A DNA stretch of 64,000 nt, taken from NCBI RefSeq assembly GCF_024362695.1, contig NC_065431.1:4160624-4224623 (forward strand). The letters are read 5' to 3'. Below, piece after piece: positions 50,776-60,488 of the stretch. This DNA comes from Pectinophora gossypiella (lineage: Eukaryota > Arthropoda > Insecta > Lepidoptera > Gelechiidae). Position 1 is the stretch's first letter, and every line of letters begins with the position of its first letter. The notes beneath the pieces were generated by a model. That model was given only the letters and a program-made list of their open reading frames with translations. It was not told the DNA's origin and made no database searches. A program made the translations under genes and the position numbers.

Positions 50776-51264
50776 AAACAGATTCGTAACACAAACAGAT
50801 TTTTTTGATTAACAACTACTTGTTATTCCCGCCATTGTTCGCAGGAAACCCTACTATTAAAACTATAGAAGTTTCGTGCAAACCACCCAATTTTTTACCT
50901 CCTTAGGGGTTACTTCTTCATCATCAGCCAAAAATCGTCCACTGCTGCTGCTGTTCCCCAAGTGTCCCCACAATGACCGATCATCTGCTGCTCGCATCCT
51001 GCGTTTTCCTGCGATCAGAAGGTTATCCTTAGGCGATAAATTTCGCTAACACCCAAATTAGTGATCACCAAATTAGTGATCACATACTTCTATATTGTAT
51101 GTTTCAAGCATAAAGAAAACAATTTCCAAAATCATTGGTTTAAGCCAATACTGGGCTCTCACAGTAAGGGTTCCTCTTGCCGGGGGGGCTACCTCTTGCC
51201 CCTAACTAGTGTGCCTTCTATAATTACATAATATTATAGTTTATTTTACAGCAACAGACAAGTA
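50776..51264. other. Unassigned with decayed RTE-1 scrap
   Basis: 50925-51020 (ATCATCAGCC..CACTGCTGCTGCTG..GACCGATCATCTGCTGCTCG..CATCC) resembles the reversed RTE-1 end, heavily decayed. Confidence 0.35.
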
Positions 51265-51458
51265 AGTTAGTAAGTTGTGTCATCTAACATGATGGACTAA
51301 TGTTATGGGCGATAGGCTGATCCCTTATCACCATAAGGTTCATCATATCCAGCTTACGACATCGTATCAACAGTGGCTGCAAGTTGTCTTTGATTACTTG
51401 TGGCTCTGCCCACCCCATTAGGGATTACGGGCGTGAGTTTATGTATGTATGTATGTGT
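51265..51458 (+). mobile_element. NA1, 5'-truncated with TSD
   Basis: AACAGACAAGTA is duplicated at 51253-51264 and 51459-51470. The insert ends GGCGTGAGTTTATG(TATG)n. Confidence 0.85.
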
Positions 51459-51470
51459 AACAGACAAGTA

Positions 51471-51709
51471 TGACAAAAAATAATAAAAAAAAACGTTGCG
51501 TTTATTTACCAGCCAGCATTTAACCGCTCGTCTACACGACTTACCAAACATGACCACGCTAAATCATAACTTATTACTAAGGTAGTTAAGTTAAATTTAA
51601 TATGTAACAATAGAGTGGCTCGATGACTGGAGTTAAAGTTTTCTAGTTTCATTATGTATGAGGTTTAGTTTTAGTTTTAAAGTTTGACGAAAATAAGTTA
51701 TTCATTTTT
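51471..51709. other. Unassigned
   Basis: Nothing recognised. Confidence 0.25.
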
Positions 51710-52006
51710 AGACTCGAATCCAGCACAGGCCTAAACCTAAATAAATAGTCGAATTTGTTTCCAAATTCATGTTTGGATCATAAATGATTATTACGTGCTC
51801 AGCGGTGAAGGAAAACATCGTGAGGAAACACACATTTCCGAGAAATGCATTTCGGAAGTGACCTAACCTGTATTGGGCTGGTTTTCCCTTCGCGGGTTGA
51901 AAGGTAAGACAGGTAGTCGCTTCTTTAAAAAACCGGACCTGTCAAATCTTCAGGTTAGGCAACCGGACCTTGTGAAAAACAGGATAATGCTAGGGAGATG
52001 ATGATT
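51710..52006 (+). mobile_element. SINE-D
   Basis: From box B (AGACTCGAATCCAGCACAGG) through TTACGTGCTCAGCGGTGAAG and TTTTCCCTTCGCGGGTTG to AATGCTAGGGAGATGATGAT. Confidence 0.85.
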
Positions 52007-52015
52007 CCTTTTAAA

Positions 52016-52180
52016 CAACCTCCATGATAATGGCAGTTAGAGCGTTATGCTCACGATTTGGAGGTGTACATTTGAGTCCCGATGGGGACACTGTCGAAAT
52101 TCATTTGTGAGACTGTCCTTTATCACCTGATTGTCACATGAATTCGTCCTTCAGAGAGCACGTAAAGCCGTTTTTCCACG
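52016..52180 (+). mobile_element. SINE-C, decayed
   Basis: AACCTCCATGATAATGGCAGTTAGAGCG..TGAGTCCCGATGGGG..GAGACTGTCCTTTATCACC..GAGAGCACGTAAAGCCG. Confidence 0.65.
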
Positions 52181-52241
52181 GATTAGATGACTTTGAATTA
52201 ATGTTTCATGATTATAGATAATTGACATCGCTTGGTTTCCC

Positions 52242-52741
52242 TCCAAAATCTTATCTCCAATATCTTCTCGTCCAAAATACCTCAGTGTCTCAAGACGAAA
52301 GTCTTTGACCAGTGCGTGTTGCCAGTGATGACCTACGGCAGTGAGACGTGGCCGCTTACTATGGGTCTCGTGAGGAGGCTCGGTGTCGCTCAGCGGGCAA
52401 TGGAGAGAGCTATGCTCGGTATTTCCCTGCTCGATCGAATCAGAAATGAGGAGATCCGCAGGAGAACTAAAGTCACCGACATAGCTCGGAGAATTGCAAA
52501 GCTGAAGTGGCAGTGGGCAGGACACATAGCGAGGAGAACCGATGGCCGATGGGGCGGAAAGGTTCTAGAATGGCGACCACGTGTCGGACGACGCTCAGTG
52601 GGTAGGCCCGCTACAAGGTGGACCGACGATCTGGTGAGGGTCGCGGGAGGCCGCTGGATGCGGGCAGCGCAGGGCCGATCATGGTGGAGATCCTTGGGGG
52701 AGGCCTATGCCCAGCAGTGGGCGTCATACGGCTGATGATGA
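52242..52741 (+). mobile_element. RTE-1 LINE, best copy (ORF C-terminus) with TSD
   Basis: A 500-bp insertion between CTTGGTTTCCC at 52231-52241 and 52742-52752. The open frame runs to 52735: SKIPQCLKTKVFDQCVLPVM, then TYGSETWPLT, GLVRRLGVAQRAMERAMLGI, TKVTDIARRIAKLKWQWAGH, GRPATRWTDDLVRVAGGRW and SLGEAYAQQWASYG, stop. This is the thumb/C-terminal part downstream of the RT active site in RTE-like LINEs. There is essentially no 3' UTR: the stop TGA is the first unit of the TGATGATGA tail. It is 5' truncated, so inactive, but without stops. Its last ~40 bp match the tails of SINE-A and SINE-C. Confidence 0.9.
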
Positions 52742-52751
52742 CTTGGTTTCC

Positions 52752-52914
52752 CGGATTTGTACTCAGTTAATGGCAATAGATCGCCCTCTATTACACGGGA
52801 CTTAAACATAGCGAGGAGCCAGCTTATTATACTATTTTTACAGGGTGTTAGAGACACCATAGCGAATACTGAGGGGATGATTCTGTCAAAAAAAAAATCG
52901 TCTTGATTGAAATC
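52752..52914. repeat. MITE-J flank scrap and MITE-K end
   Basis: 52752-52808 matches 38909-38970 (GGATTTGTACTCAGTTAATG). 52841-52888 is a MITE-K left end (CAGGGTGTTAGAGACACCAT). Confidence 0.6.
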
Positions 52915-53082
52915 ACCCTGCTAAGCACGGAATCAACCTACTTTTTCGGACTATCAGGCGATTCAAGCCTGCAATGTTCTTACCAAACAAAGGACAGTCT
53001 CATAAAGTGATTTCGACAATGTCCCCATCGGGAATCGAACTCGACCTCGGATCGTGAGCCCAACTAGACCTCGGAGGCTGTT
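52915..53082 (-). mobile_element. SINE-C, 3'-truncated
   Basis: CTAAGCACGGAATCAACCTA..ACAAAGGACAGTCTCATAAA..CCATCGGGAATCGAACTCG. Confidence 0.8.
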
Positions 53083-53566
53083 ACTATAGTAACCTTTGTA
53101 GCGGACCCAACTAGTTGGCCACCTAGTTCCGCTCACATGCAACAGATGGCGCCACATTCAATAATGCAGTCTTCAAGCGGTCGTGAAAGTAAACGTGGTA
53201 TCGAAGTTTACACGGCAAGACGCATATATACAACTTCTAATACAACACTGTCGGATCGTCGATCCCTAGCCACACTAACAACTTGTAGCTAGCGGGGTAC
53301 TATGCTCAGTTCGGTAGCACGAAAACATCCTTTGGCGGCAGCACACCCTCGCCGCCAAACCTTAACATACTTATTAGGGGTTCTCAGTAAAATAAATATA
53401 ACACCATACCACCATACGTGTTTCTTGTTTGCGCAAAGAACCCTCGCAATGAAATCAGCACATAATTCTGTTTGTCGAACATCTGCTCTTATACCTACTG
53501 CGTGTTTACTTAGAATATGACGCGTGGTGAAAGCTTTGGGCATAGAATAAAGAATACTACGTATAG
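53083..53566. other. Unassigned with repeat S start
   Basis: 53530-53566 begins repeat S (CATAGAATAAAGAATACTACGTATAG), which resumes at 53859. Remaining sequence unassigned. Confidence 0.35.
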
Positions 53567-53858
53567 GAGGAGCTCGGTGGCGCAGCGGTAAACGCGCTCG
53601 GTCTGCGATTGTTGGAGTTAAGCAACTTTCGCAAAGGCCGGTCATAGGATGGGTGACCACAAAAAAAAGTTTTCATCTCGAGCTCCTCCGTGCTTCGGAA
53701 GGCACGTTAAGACGTTGGTCCCGGCTGCATTGCAGTCGTTAATAACCACCAACCCGCACTGGGCCCGCGTGGTGGTTTAAGGCCCGTTCTCCCTATCCAT
53801 CCATAGGGAAGGCCCGTGCCCCAGCAGTGGGGACGTTAATGGGCTGGTGATGATGATG
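53567..53858 (+). mobile_element. SINE-A, full length with TSD
   Basis: 292 bp between ACTACGTATAG at 53556-53566 and 53859-53869. All modules are intact. Confidence 0.95.
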
Positions 53859-54116
53859 ACTACGTATAGAACGGCAACTCTTCGCCCCCCACCAGCGTTT
53901 GAGCCAGGTTTACCTCACTCCCCCTCGAACATAGTTTAAACTTGAATCGTGAAGGCAGCGCGCGGACCGTTGTTTTTATTTTTTTATCAGTTTAGTCTAC
54001 TTGTTCGAAATTTGAAATAGGACGCCGACGTTCTTTTGTTTGATTTGAATATTTGATCTCACAGTACTTAATTGCCCGCGCTGACTTGCTTGCGCTGCGC
54101 GTATAAATATGTCTTT

Positions 54117-54253
54117 GCCTTCCGAAGCACGGAGGAGCTCGAGATGAAAACTTTTTTTTGTGGTCACCCATCCTAAGACCGGCCTTTGCGAAAGTTGTTT
54201 AACTTCAACAATCGCAGACCGAGCGCGTTTACCCTGCGCCACCGAGCTCCTCT
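54117..54253 (-). mobile_element. SINE-A, 5' half
   Basis: TGCCTTCCGAAGCACGGAGG..GGTCACCCATCCTAAGACCG..TGCGCCACCGAGCTCCTC; lacks the tail. Confidence 0.85.
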
Positions 54254-54400
54254 AAAAAAAAACAAATATAGGCCAATCATAACAGGTGAGAATATTATGC
54301 AGATAGGCTGCATCCCGCGCCCCAATTTGCAAATTGCATCACATGCTGCAGCACGGGTAATCATTTGTTTTATTCTCAGTTGCACAGGGTAAAAAATGGA

Positions 54401-54460
54401 CCTTTCTATCGTGTGGGTTGTGAGATGGATTACCAACCTCATCAACCCTGGTGTCCGGGT
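54401..54460 (-). repeat. SINE-B tail scrap
   Basis: CTATCGTGTGGGTTGTGAGA..CAACCTCATCAACCCTGGTG. Confidence 0.7.
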
Positions 54461-54698
54461 TACTACTGACATAACCCTTGATTTGGCTCGTGTTATTTTA
54501 TTTTTTATTTTTTTATTTATGGAAAACATACAGCTTAAAATAACACATGTGTCAATATAACACACTTAAGGTAGTACAGAAGCCAATTAAGTTTTCACCA
54601 AGAATTAATGCATGCACTTGGGTATACAAAAAGAAGTTAAAATAAAACACATATAGGATGATTAAAAGAGAATACGAATCTAAACATACATACATACT

Positions 54699-55023
54699 TA
54701 AACAGCCTATATACGTCCCACTGCTGGGCACAGGCCTCCCCTCAATCAACCGGAGGAGGTATGGAGCATACTCCACCACGCTGCTCCAATGCGGGTTGGT
54801 GGAGGTGTTTTTACGGCTAATAGCCGGGACCAGCGGCTTAACGTGCCTTCCGAAGCACGGAATCATCTTACTTTTTCGGATAATCAGGTGATTCCAGCCT
54901 GAAAAGTCCTTGCCAAACAAAGGACAGTCTCACAAAGTGATTTCGACAATGTCCCCATCGGGAATCGAACCCGGACCTCCAGATCGTGAGCCTAACGCTC
55001 TAACCACTAGACCACGGAGGCTG
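54699..55023 (-). mobile_element. SINE-C, full length
   Basis: ACAGCCTATATACGTCCCAC.. to CTAACCACTAGACCACGGAGGC; all modules present. Confidence 0.95.
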
Positions 55024-55487
55024 TCTGATCTAGACATAATAGTAATAATATTAGTGAGTACAGACTATCTTTGAGTATTTACTCTTCAGTAGTCAGTCCA
55101 ACTTACTAATAGCAAACAAAATAAAGAAAGAAACAAAAAATACGTAAGTACTTATTTTAATTCAATTTAAATAGATTTATTTTTAATATTTTTTATAGAT
55201 TTTTTTTGTTATGACTACGTACATCAATAAATAAAATGATTATGTGTATTTATTTATTTATTTATTATGGACAACTTACAAGCTACACTCTGCACATGCA
55301 AAGTTACAGACAATATAATGTGTTTATGAGCATGACTTTAGATTTATAAGACCTAATATTGTATGCCTATATGGCGGGATATAGCTGGATGAATCAACTT
55401 ATAATTGACATGAACGCCTACTGTACTGTACATATGATCCACAATAAATATATTTCATTTCATTTCATAAAAAATAACCGGTACCAC
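55024..55487. other. Unassigned AT-rich sequence
   Basis: LINE-tail-like A/T stretches near 55120-55270 and (ATTTC)n at 55446. No gene. Confidence 0.3.
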
Positions 55488-55666
55488 CTTACCGTGCCTT
55501 CCGAAGCACGGTGCATCTTACTTTCGAACAATCAGGTGATGATCCTGTAATGTCCTAACCAAACTAGGGATCACAAAGTATTTTTTGTGATTTGTCCCCA
55601 CCGGGATTCGAATCCGGGACCTCCGGATCGTGAGCACAACGCTCAACTACTGGACCACGGAGGCCG
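55488..55666 (-). mobile_element. SINE-B head half
   Basis: CTTACCGTGCCTTCCGAAGC..CCACCGGGATTCGAATCC..CTACTGGACCACGGAGGCCG. Confidence 0.85.
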
Positions 55667-56079
55667 TTAAGTAATGGTTATTATAATATTCAAAATAATT
55701 ATTTAAAAAAAAATAACGTTAAAAGCAAACTAACATAAGGTTGAATTTTTACAATACCTTAAAACTCTCGCGTCATTATTAAAAAAATGCATAACAAATT
55801 CATAGCGAAATGAGGGTAGATGCAATCTGAACTTCTTTATTAGTACTCCGTCCCTACAGTCTTCGCGTGACCACCTTCGGTGCAACACGGCCCGGGAAAG
55901 TGACTATTTCACGTTTTATTAAATTATTAAATTAATACCAAGTAAAAAGCACGCGTCCATAATCCGTTATAAGGTGAGCAGAGTAAAGTTAAAAGAAGAA
56001 GAACCACGAAAATACCCGTTAAAATAATCTGAATACATTATGGTAAGTCTGTTTGCCATTATTACCTACCTACTTTTTT
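55667..56079. other. Unassigned
   Basis: No feature recognised. Confidence 0.25.
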
Positions 56080-56374
56080 AACTGCCTATATACGTCTCAC
56101 TGCTGGGCACAGGCCTCCCCTCAATCAACCGGAGGGGGGATGGAGCATACTCCACCTTTTTAACGGCTAATAGCCGGGACGTACGGCTTAACGTGCCCTC
56201 CGAAGCACGGAATCATCTTACTTTTTCGGACAATCAAGTGATTCAAGCCAGAAACGTCCTTACCAAACAAAGGACAGTCTCACAAAAGTGATTTCGACAA
56301 TGTCCCCATCGGGAATCGAACCCGGACCTCCAGATCGTGAGCCTAACGCTCTAACCACTAGACCACGGAGGCTG
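56080..56374 (-). mobile_element. SINE-C with small deletion
   Basis: AACTGCCTATATACGTCTCA.. to CACTAGACCACGGAGGC; the GCTGCTCC..GGTTGGTGG stretch is missing. Confidence 0.9.
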
Positions 56375-56397
56375 TTAACCTACCTACTTACCGTAAT

Positions 56398-56745
56398 TTA
56401 TTTTCATCATCATCAATTTTTTTTTTAGAGAAAAATAGGGCAGTGGTTTCCCTCTTGCCTTCTGCCCCGCAGTACTGTCTGACGCAAGTGGGATGGCGCC
56501 CAGAGTAGTCTATTACAAAGCCATACTAGGACTCCTGTACTCCGCTTCTGATTAGAAATTTATCTTAAGACAAGAATAATAGAATAGAATTGAAATAGTT
56601 TATTATAAAAGGACGCCACATAAAATACGAGACAATAATGTCATTTAAAATTTTCACAAAACAATTAAAAAAAGTTATTAAAAATTACGGATGTTCGTCG
56701 AAATGATCATAAGGTGGTACTCGTAGACGTCCTGAGATATTTCAA
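56398..56745 (-). mobile_element. NA2 end and LINE 3' UTR
   Basis: 56398-56560: GGGCAGTGGTTTCCCTCTTG..GATGGCGCCCAGAGTAGTCT (NA2 reversed). 56575-56735: AATAGAATAGAATTG..AAAAGGACGCCACAT..GATCATAAGGTGGT, the reversed LINE end as at 35780. Confidence 0.7.
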
Positions 56746-56998
56746 TTCGCAAAATGTCCATTTCACAATTCGTAAAATGTCCAATTCGTAAAACGACCAA
56801 CTCGCAAAATATCCAATTCGTAAAATGTCCGATTCGTAAAATGTCCAATTCGCAAAATGTCCAATTCGCAGAATGTCCAATTCGCAAAATGTCCAATTCG
56901 CAAAATGTCCAATTCGCAAAATGTCCAATTCGCATAATGTCCATTTCACAGAATGTCCAATTCGCATAATGACCATTTCGCACTCTGTCCAATTGTCA
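56746..56998. repeat. 16-bp minisatellite
   Basis: About 15 copies of AATTCGCAAAATGTCC with drift (CGCA/CGTA, TCCATTTCACA). Because 16 is not divisible by 3, the encoded peptide repeats every 16 residues, and several frames stay open on both strands. These are not genes. Confidence 0.9.
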
Positions 56999-57019
56999 TC
57001 GTTACGTGTTCTAACTTGT

Positions 57020-57105
57020 TGACGACCCAGTTAGCCTAGGTGGTTAGCTCCCCTACCCTGCTTCCTAAGCTGAGGTTCGCAAGTTCGAATCGCGCTTTGG
57101 CCATG
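57020..57105 (+). other. tRNA-like, probable SINE head or tRNA relic
   Basis: TTAGCCTAGGTGGTTAGCTC fits a pol III box A and AAGTTCGAATCG a box B ~45 bp later, but the acceptor ends do not pair, so I do not call a tRNA gene. Confidence 0.4.
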
Positions 57106-57198
57106 GGTATTTATTTACATTTGTAATATTGTGTAACTGCCTCATTGGCATGTCATAGTATAAACATTTTAATTTTCTCAGTTAACCCACCAAAGTTG

Positions 57199-57356
57199 TT
57201 ATTTTTGTTTAAGGGTGGTATTAATAAACTAATCTCAGCTGAGACTGCCCTCAAGATCATGCTCAAGTCCCTGTCTTTATATGAGAACTGTCACATTGAC
57301 ATGATCTTGAAAGCAGTCTCAAGGCTGAGATTGGTTTATTAATACCACCCTTAAAT
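57199..57356. mobile_element. Palindromic MITE
   Basis: TTTAAGGGTGGTATTAATAA..CTAATCTCAGC..CAAGATCATG pairs with CATGATCTTGA..GGCTGAGATTGG..TTATTAATACCACCCTTAAA. About 155 bp, nearly all stem. Confidence 0.8.
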
Positions 57357-57374
57357 ACACTAAAACAAGTACTC

Positions 57375-57590
57375 CCGGTCAATCTGATTCGCATTATAAC
57401 CCGACCGCGTTACGAAGCACAACGCGCTATATACGTAATAAGACGATGCGTACTTACTTAATTTGACACGATTTTATTGAATGTATATACCGCTGTGTAC
57501 GAATGTATAACTAAACAATCGCCAAGTTTTCGCCGCATTTTTGTATCAAGAGCTGTATCTACGGTAGTGGTAAATCAATGCTTACACTTG
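57375..57590 (+). repeat. Repeat L, copy 2
   Basis: Inverse of 4618-4830: CGGTCAATCTGATTCGC..TATAACCCGACCGCG..GCCAAGTTTTCGCCGCAT..CTACGGTAGTGGTA. Confidence 0.7.
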
Positions 57591-57629
57591 AAGTACGCCA
57601 CCTTAAATATAATATAAAATTCATAATAA

Positions 57630-57926
57630 TATCATCATCACCAGCCCATTAACGTCCCCACTGCTGAGGCACGGGCCTTCCCTATGGATGGATAGGGAGA
57701 TCGGGCCTTAAACCATCACGCGGGCCCAGTGCGGATTGATGGTTATTAACGACTGCTAATGCAGCCGGGACCAACGGCTTAACGTGCCTTCCGAAGCACG
57801 GAGGAGCTCGAGATGAAAACTTTTTTTTGTGGTCACCCATCCTATGACCGGCCTTTGCGAAAGTTGCTTTACTTCAACAATCGCAGACCGAGCGCGTTAA
57901 CCGCTGCGCCACCGAGTTCCTCAAAA
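57630..57926 (-). mobile_element. SINE-A, full length
   Basis: (ATC)n tail to head CGCTGCGCCACCGAGTTCCTC; AAAATTCAT occurs on both sides. Confidence 0.9.
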
Positions 57927-57947
57927 TCCTCAAAATTCATATAATAT

Positions 57948-58084
57948 CATCATCATCAGCCGTACGACGCCAAGGCATAGGCCTCCCCCAAGAATCTCCA
58001 CGACGATCGGTCCTGCGCTGCCCGCATCCAGCGGCTTCCCGCGACCTTCACCAGATCGTCGGTCCACCTTGTAGCGGGCCTATA
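57948..58084 (-). mobile_element. RTE-1 3' end with TSD
   Basis: CATCATCAGCCGTACGACGC..CACGACGATCGGTCCTGCGC..GATCGTCGGTCCACCTTGTA. TCATATAATAT is duplicated at 57937-57947 and 58085-58095. Confidence 0.85.
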
Positions 58085-58095
58085 TCATATAATAT

Positions 58096-58369
58096 AATTC
58101 GTATTAAATATAATATCTTCAACTCCAAGACGATCCGAGGCACAATTCCGAACCCTTCCTAACATTTATCGCAAAATCGTTTCAAGGTCAAGAGAGCAAG
58201 GTCACAGCGGCCTAAAATGATAGCTTGTGGAACCAAAATGGACTTCCTAACTCCCAATATTACTTCTCAAAGGACAACCTTGGGGAACTTCATCGAATGA
58301 CATAAGTGGCGTGAAATAAAAGTCAACTTTATTCTTAGTGGAAGTAGTTTCTTTATTCTTTATCCGTAG
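58096..58369. other. Unassigned
   Basis: No gene recognised. Confidence 0.25.
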
Positions 58370-58495
58370 TACATAAAGCGAAGGTTGGTAGGGCTGGTTT
58401 TTTTTTTTTTTTGACGTGACTTATTGTAGATTTGCCGCAGATGGCATTAACTACTTGGCCGGACAAAAGTAGGGCTGGCAGAGGAAGACATAGTA
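58370..58495 (+). mobile_element. LINE-3 scrap split by PA1
   Basis: ACATAAAGCGAAGGTTGGTAGGGCTGG and GTAGGGCTGGCAGAGGAAGA are one LINE-3 region. PA1 (58398-58468, minus) sits between GTAGGGCTGG at 58388-58397 and 58469-58478. Confidence 0.75.
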
Positions 58496-58935
58496 GGACA
58501 TACAATCAAAGAGCAAAGGTTCAGTCACTGAGCCCAGCGAATTATTTGTAAACAGTGGTGAAATTATGAACCATGAATAGTCATACATACATACATAAAC
58601 TCACGCCCGTAATCCCTAATGGGGTGGGCAGAGCCACAAGTAATCAAAGACAACTTGCAGCCACTGTTGATACGAAGTCCAAAGATGGATATGATGAACC
58701 TTATGGTGATAAGGGATCAGCCTATCGCCCATAACATTAGTCCATCATGTTAGATGACACAATCCCTCTGTCGGTTTTTACGACATGCCCGGGAAGAGAA
58801 GCAGCTGAACGTGTTCTATGTTTTTTATATGCTCCCAGAACAGCATAGAAGCAGAATTATGAACCATGAATAGTCATAATTATAAAATTCATATTTTAGT
58901 AGGTGTTTTTGGGTCTTTTACAGAAACGACATGTA
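58496..58935 (+). repeat. Host repeat R, copy 2, split by NA1
   Basis: AATCAAAGAGCAAAGGTTCA..AAACAGTGGTGAAATTATG resumes after NA1 as TCATAATTATAAAATTCATA..TACAGAAACGACATG. Confidence 0.7.
58586..58854 (-). mobile_element. NA1 with unusually long TSD
   Basis: (CATA)n, then AACTCACGCCCGTAATCCC.. to CCCAGAACAGCATAGAAGC. The flanking direct repeat is 24 bp (58562-58585 and 58855-58878). Confidence 0.85.
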
Positions 58936-59496
58936 ACCAGGTCTTAAGTGCGGACAGTTTAAACCTTTTCCTATCCCTATATCCATATGTACGCTTAAAT
59001 CTTTAAAACTACGCAACGGATTTTGATGCGGTTTTTTTTTAATAGATAGAGTGATTCAAGAGGAAGGTTTATATGTATAATAACATCCATTAAACAGATA
59101 GATAGATAGACAGAATCTTTATTTAGGTTTAAGACGTTACATAAACTTCTTAATATTAAAATTTGAACATATATGAAATGTAAGACTTAAACTAAAAAGG
59201 GTACCAGCTCGGCTAATGTCGTATCGACCCACATATGAGGGATAATACGACGCCGATTTTCAGCCAGACCCCTTAAAAATAATACAAAAACTTAAACTAA
59301 TAACAAATCAATTATCAGCAACAGACTCTGTGCTATTAAAATAAAAACATTATGCGCACTGTTCATATAGGTACCTTACTTAAGTAATTTTGAGTCGTTT
59401 GTATTAGTGGAGAAATACTGTTATTTTTGAGGTTTTTAATGTGCAGTCGTAAATAATTTCATTTTTTCCTCAGCATTGTCGGGGCGGGTTGCTAGT
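58936..59496 (+). mobile_element. Helitron-like element with a LINE tail inside
   Basis: ACTACGCAACGGATTTTGAT..TAGAGTGATTCAAGAGGAAG at the left and AATTTCATTTTTTCCTCAGC..GGGCGGGTTGCTAG|T at the right. A reversed LINE end starting (ATAG)n (59095-59300, ATCTTTATTTAGG) is nested. No Rep/helicase coding sequence. Confidence 0.65.
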
Positions 59497-59532
59497 ATAA
59501 TATAAATCATCTACTTATCTTTTTGTCTACAG

Positions 59533-59631
59533 AGTCGACCAGTCTTCAGGAGATGGGGGAGGAAAGGCGTTCAACAGGCTGAACGGCTTTCTCAGCCTGA
59601 AGACTCCACTCATCAGTACCAAGACTTTGGG
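59533..59631 (+). CDS. Internal coding exon, 99 bp, phase 2-2
   Basis: Acceptor CTTTTTGTCTACAG ends at 59532 and donor TTGGG|GTAAGC starts at 59632. The first base completes the Arg codon split after exon 27395-27543. The frame then reads VDQSSGDGGGKAFNRLNGFL, SLKTPLISTKTLG, with the last GG starting the next codon. There are no stops, the length is 33 codons, and GC and codon use match the first exon. The stretch is Gly/Ser-rich then basic, consistent with a cytosolic linker after the membrane segment. The next exon must lie beyond the window. No domain is visible and I do not name the protein. An alternative acceptor 2 bp later (AGAG) would break the frame. The exon is squeezed between a Helitron-like end 37 bp upstream and a PA1 insertion just downstream. 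Confidence 0.75.
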
Positions 59632-59654
59632 GTAAGCCATTCATTCAATATTAC

Positions 59655-59745
59655 CGGGTGAGAGCCTTCAGCGCTCCCCATTTGTCCGGCCAAGTAGTTA
59701 ATGCCATCTGCGGCAAATCTACAATAAGTCACGTCAAAAAAAAAA
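59655..59745 (+). mobile_element. PA1 with 14-bp TSD beside exon 2
   Basis: TCATTCAATATTAC is duplicated at 59641-59654 and 59746-59759. The insert is CGGGTGAGAGCCTTCAGCGC.. to GTCACGTC plus poly-A. It lies 10 bp into the intron after the donor region. Confidence 0.9.
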
Positions 59746-59759
59746 TCATTCAATATTAC

Positions 59760-60019
59760 ACATTTATAGCGAAGGAACCTCAAAGTTTCAGCTGAAGAAT
59801 TAAGCTTGAGGCTAATGTGACCATGTATTTAGACTTTTTTCGCACTAACGCCGACATTCCATGCAAAATCCTAAATCTATAGTCACATTAGTATCACGTT
59901 TATTTCTTTTTATTAGGCATTTCAACAGTACTTTATATTACATTCAGGTTAAAAGTGTTTCTATTTCTCAAAAAAGAATTTCAAATTCACTTTATATTAG
60001 AAACAATTAAATAGGTATT
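59760..60019. other. Unassigned intron sequence
   Basis: No repeat family or exon recognised. Confidence 0.25.
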
Positions 60020-60423
60020 CATCATCATTGTCATCAGCCCATTAACGTCCCCACTGCTGGGGCACGGGCCTTCCCTATGGATGGATAGGGAGATCGGGCC
60101 TTAAGGTGATGTGTTTCAGTCAGCTAGGTAACGCTGCGTCAGTAGATGGCGTTACTTCTGCAGTTTTCGTATTTTTTTCCATTTATTCGTTTAGTGTTGA
60201 GTTCTGACCCAGTGAAATGTTAGGTGGCGAAATCTTACATACATTATCTTTAAGTTAAGCTACAATTTTGATGTATTTACTGAAGATATCATATTGAAAC
60301 ATTGCATCAAAAGTTGGTGTCATTTCAATTTGTGTACAAACACGAAGCTGTCACACACACATGCGAACTAGGTTAGCTATTAAAAGAGATGCATAATTTG
60401 AAGTCTACTTCTAACTTCTAAAT

Positions 60424-60488
60424 GGCGCATTTGGTAAAGCAGTAGCCGCCATTCTTAAGGTTCACGGTTCAAACCCAACTGCATGTTT
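60424..60488 (+). other. tRNA-like segment
   Basis: TGGCGCATTTGGTAAAGCAG (box A-like) and ACGGTTCAAACCC (box B-like) about 40 bp apart, followed by T-rich sequence. Cloverleaf ends are not convincing; probably a tRNA relic or SINE head. Confidence 0.4.

Noticed and set aside
52151..52525. 124-codon minus-strand frame
   Set aside because: Shadow of the RTE-1 coding frame on the plus strand.
53289..53660. 123-codon minus-strand frame
   Set aside because: Half of it is the SINE-A head read backwards.
54173..54565. 130-codon minus-strand frame
   Set aside because: Crosses SINE-A and SINE-B scraps; no conserved protein motif.
56678..56992. 104-codon repeat protein
   Set aside because: Product of the 16-bp minisatellite; equally open in other frames.
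57203..57352. CRISPR-like or regulatory palindrome
   Set aside because: A single palindromic MITE; no repeat-spacer array anywhere, and the genome is clearly eukaryotic.
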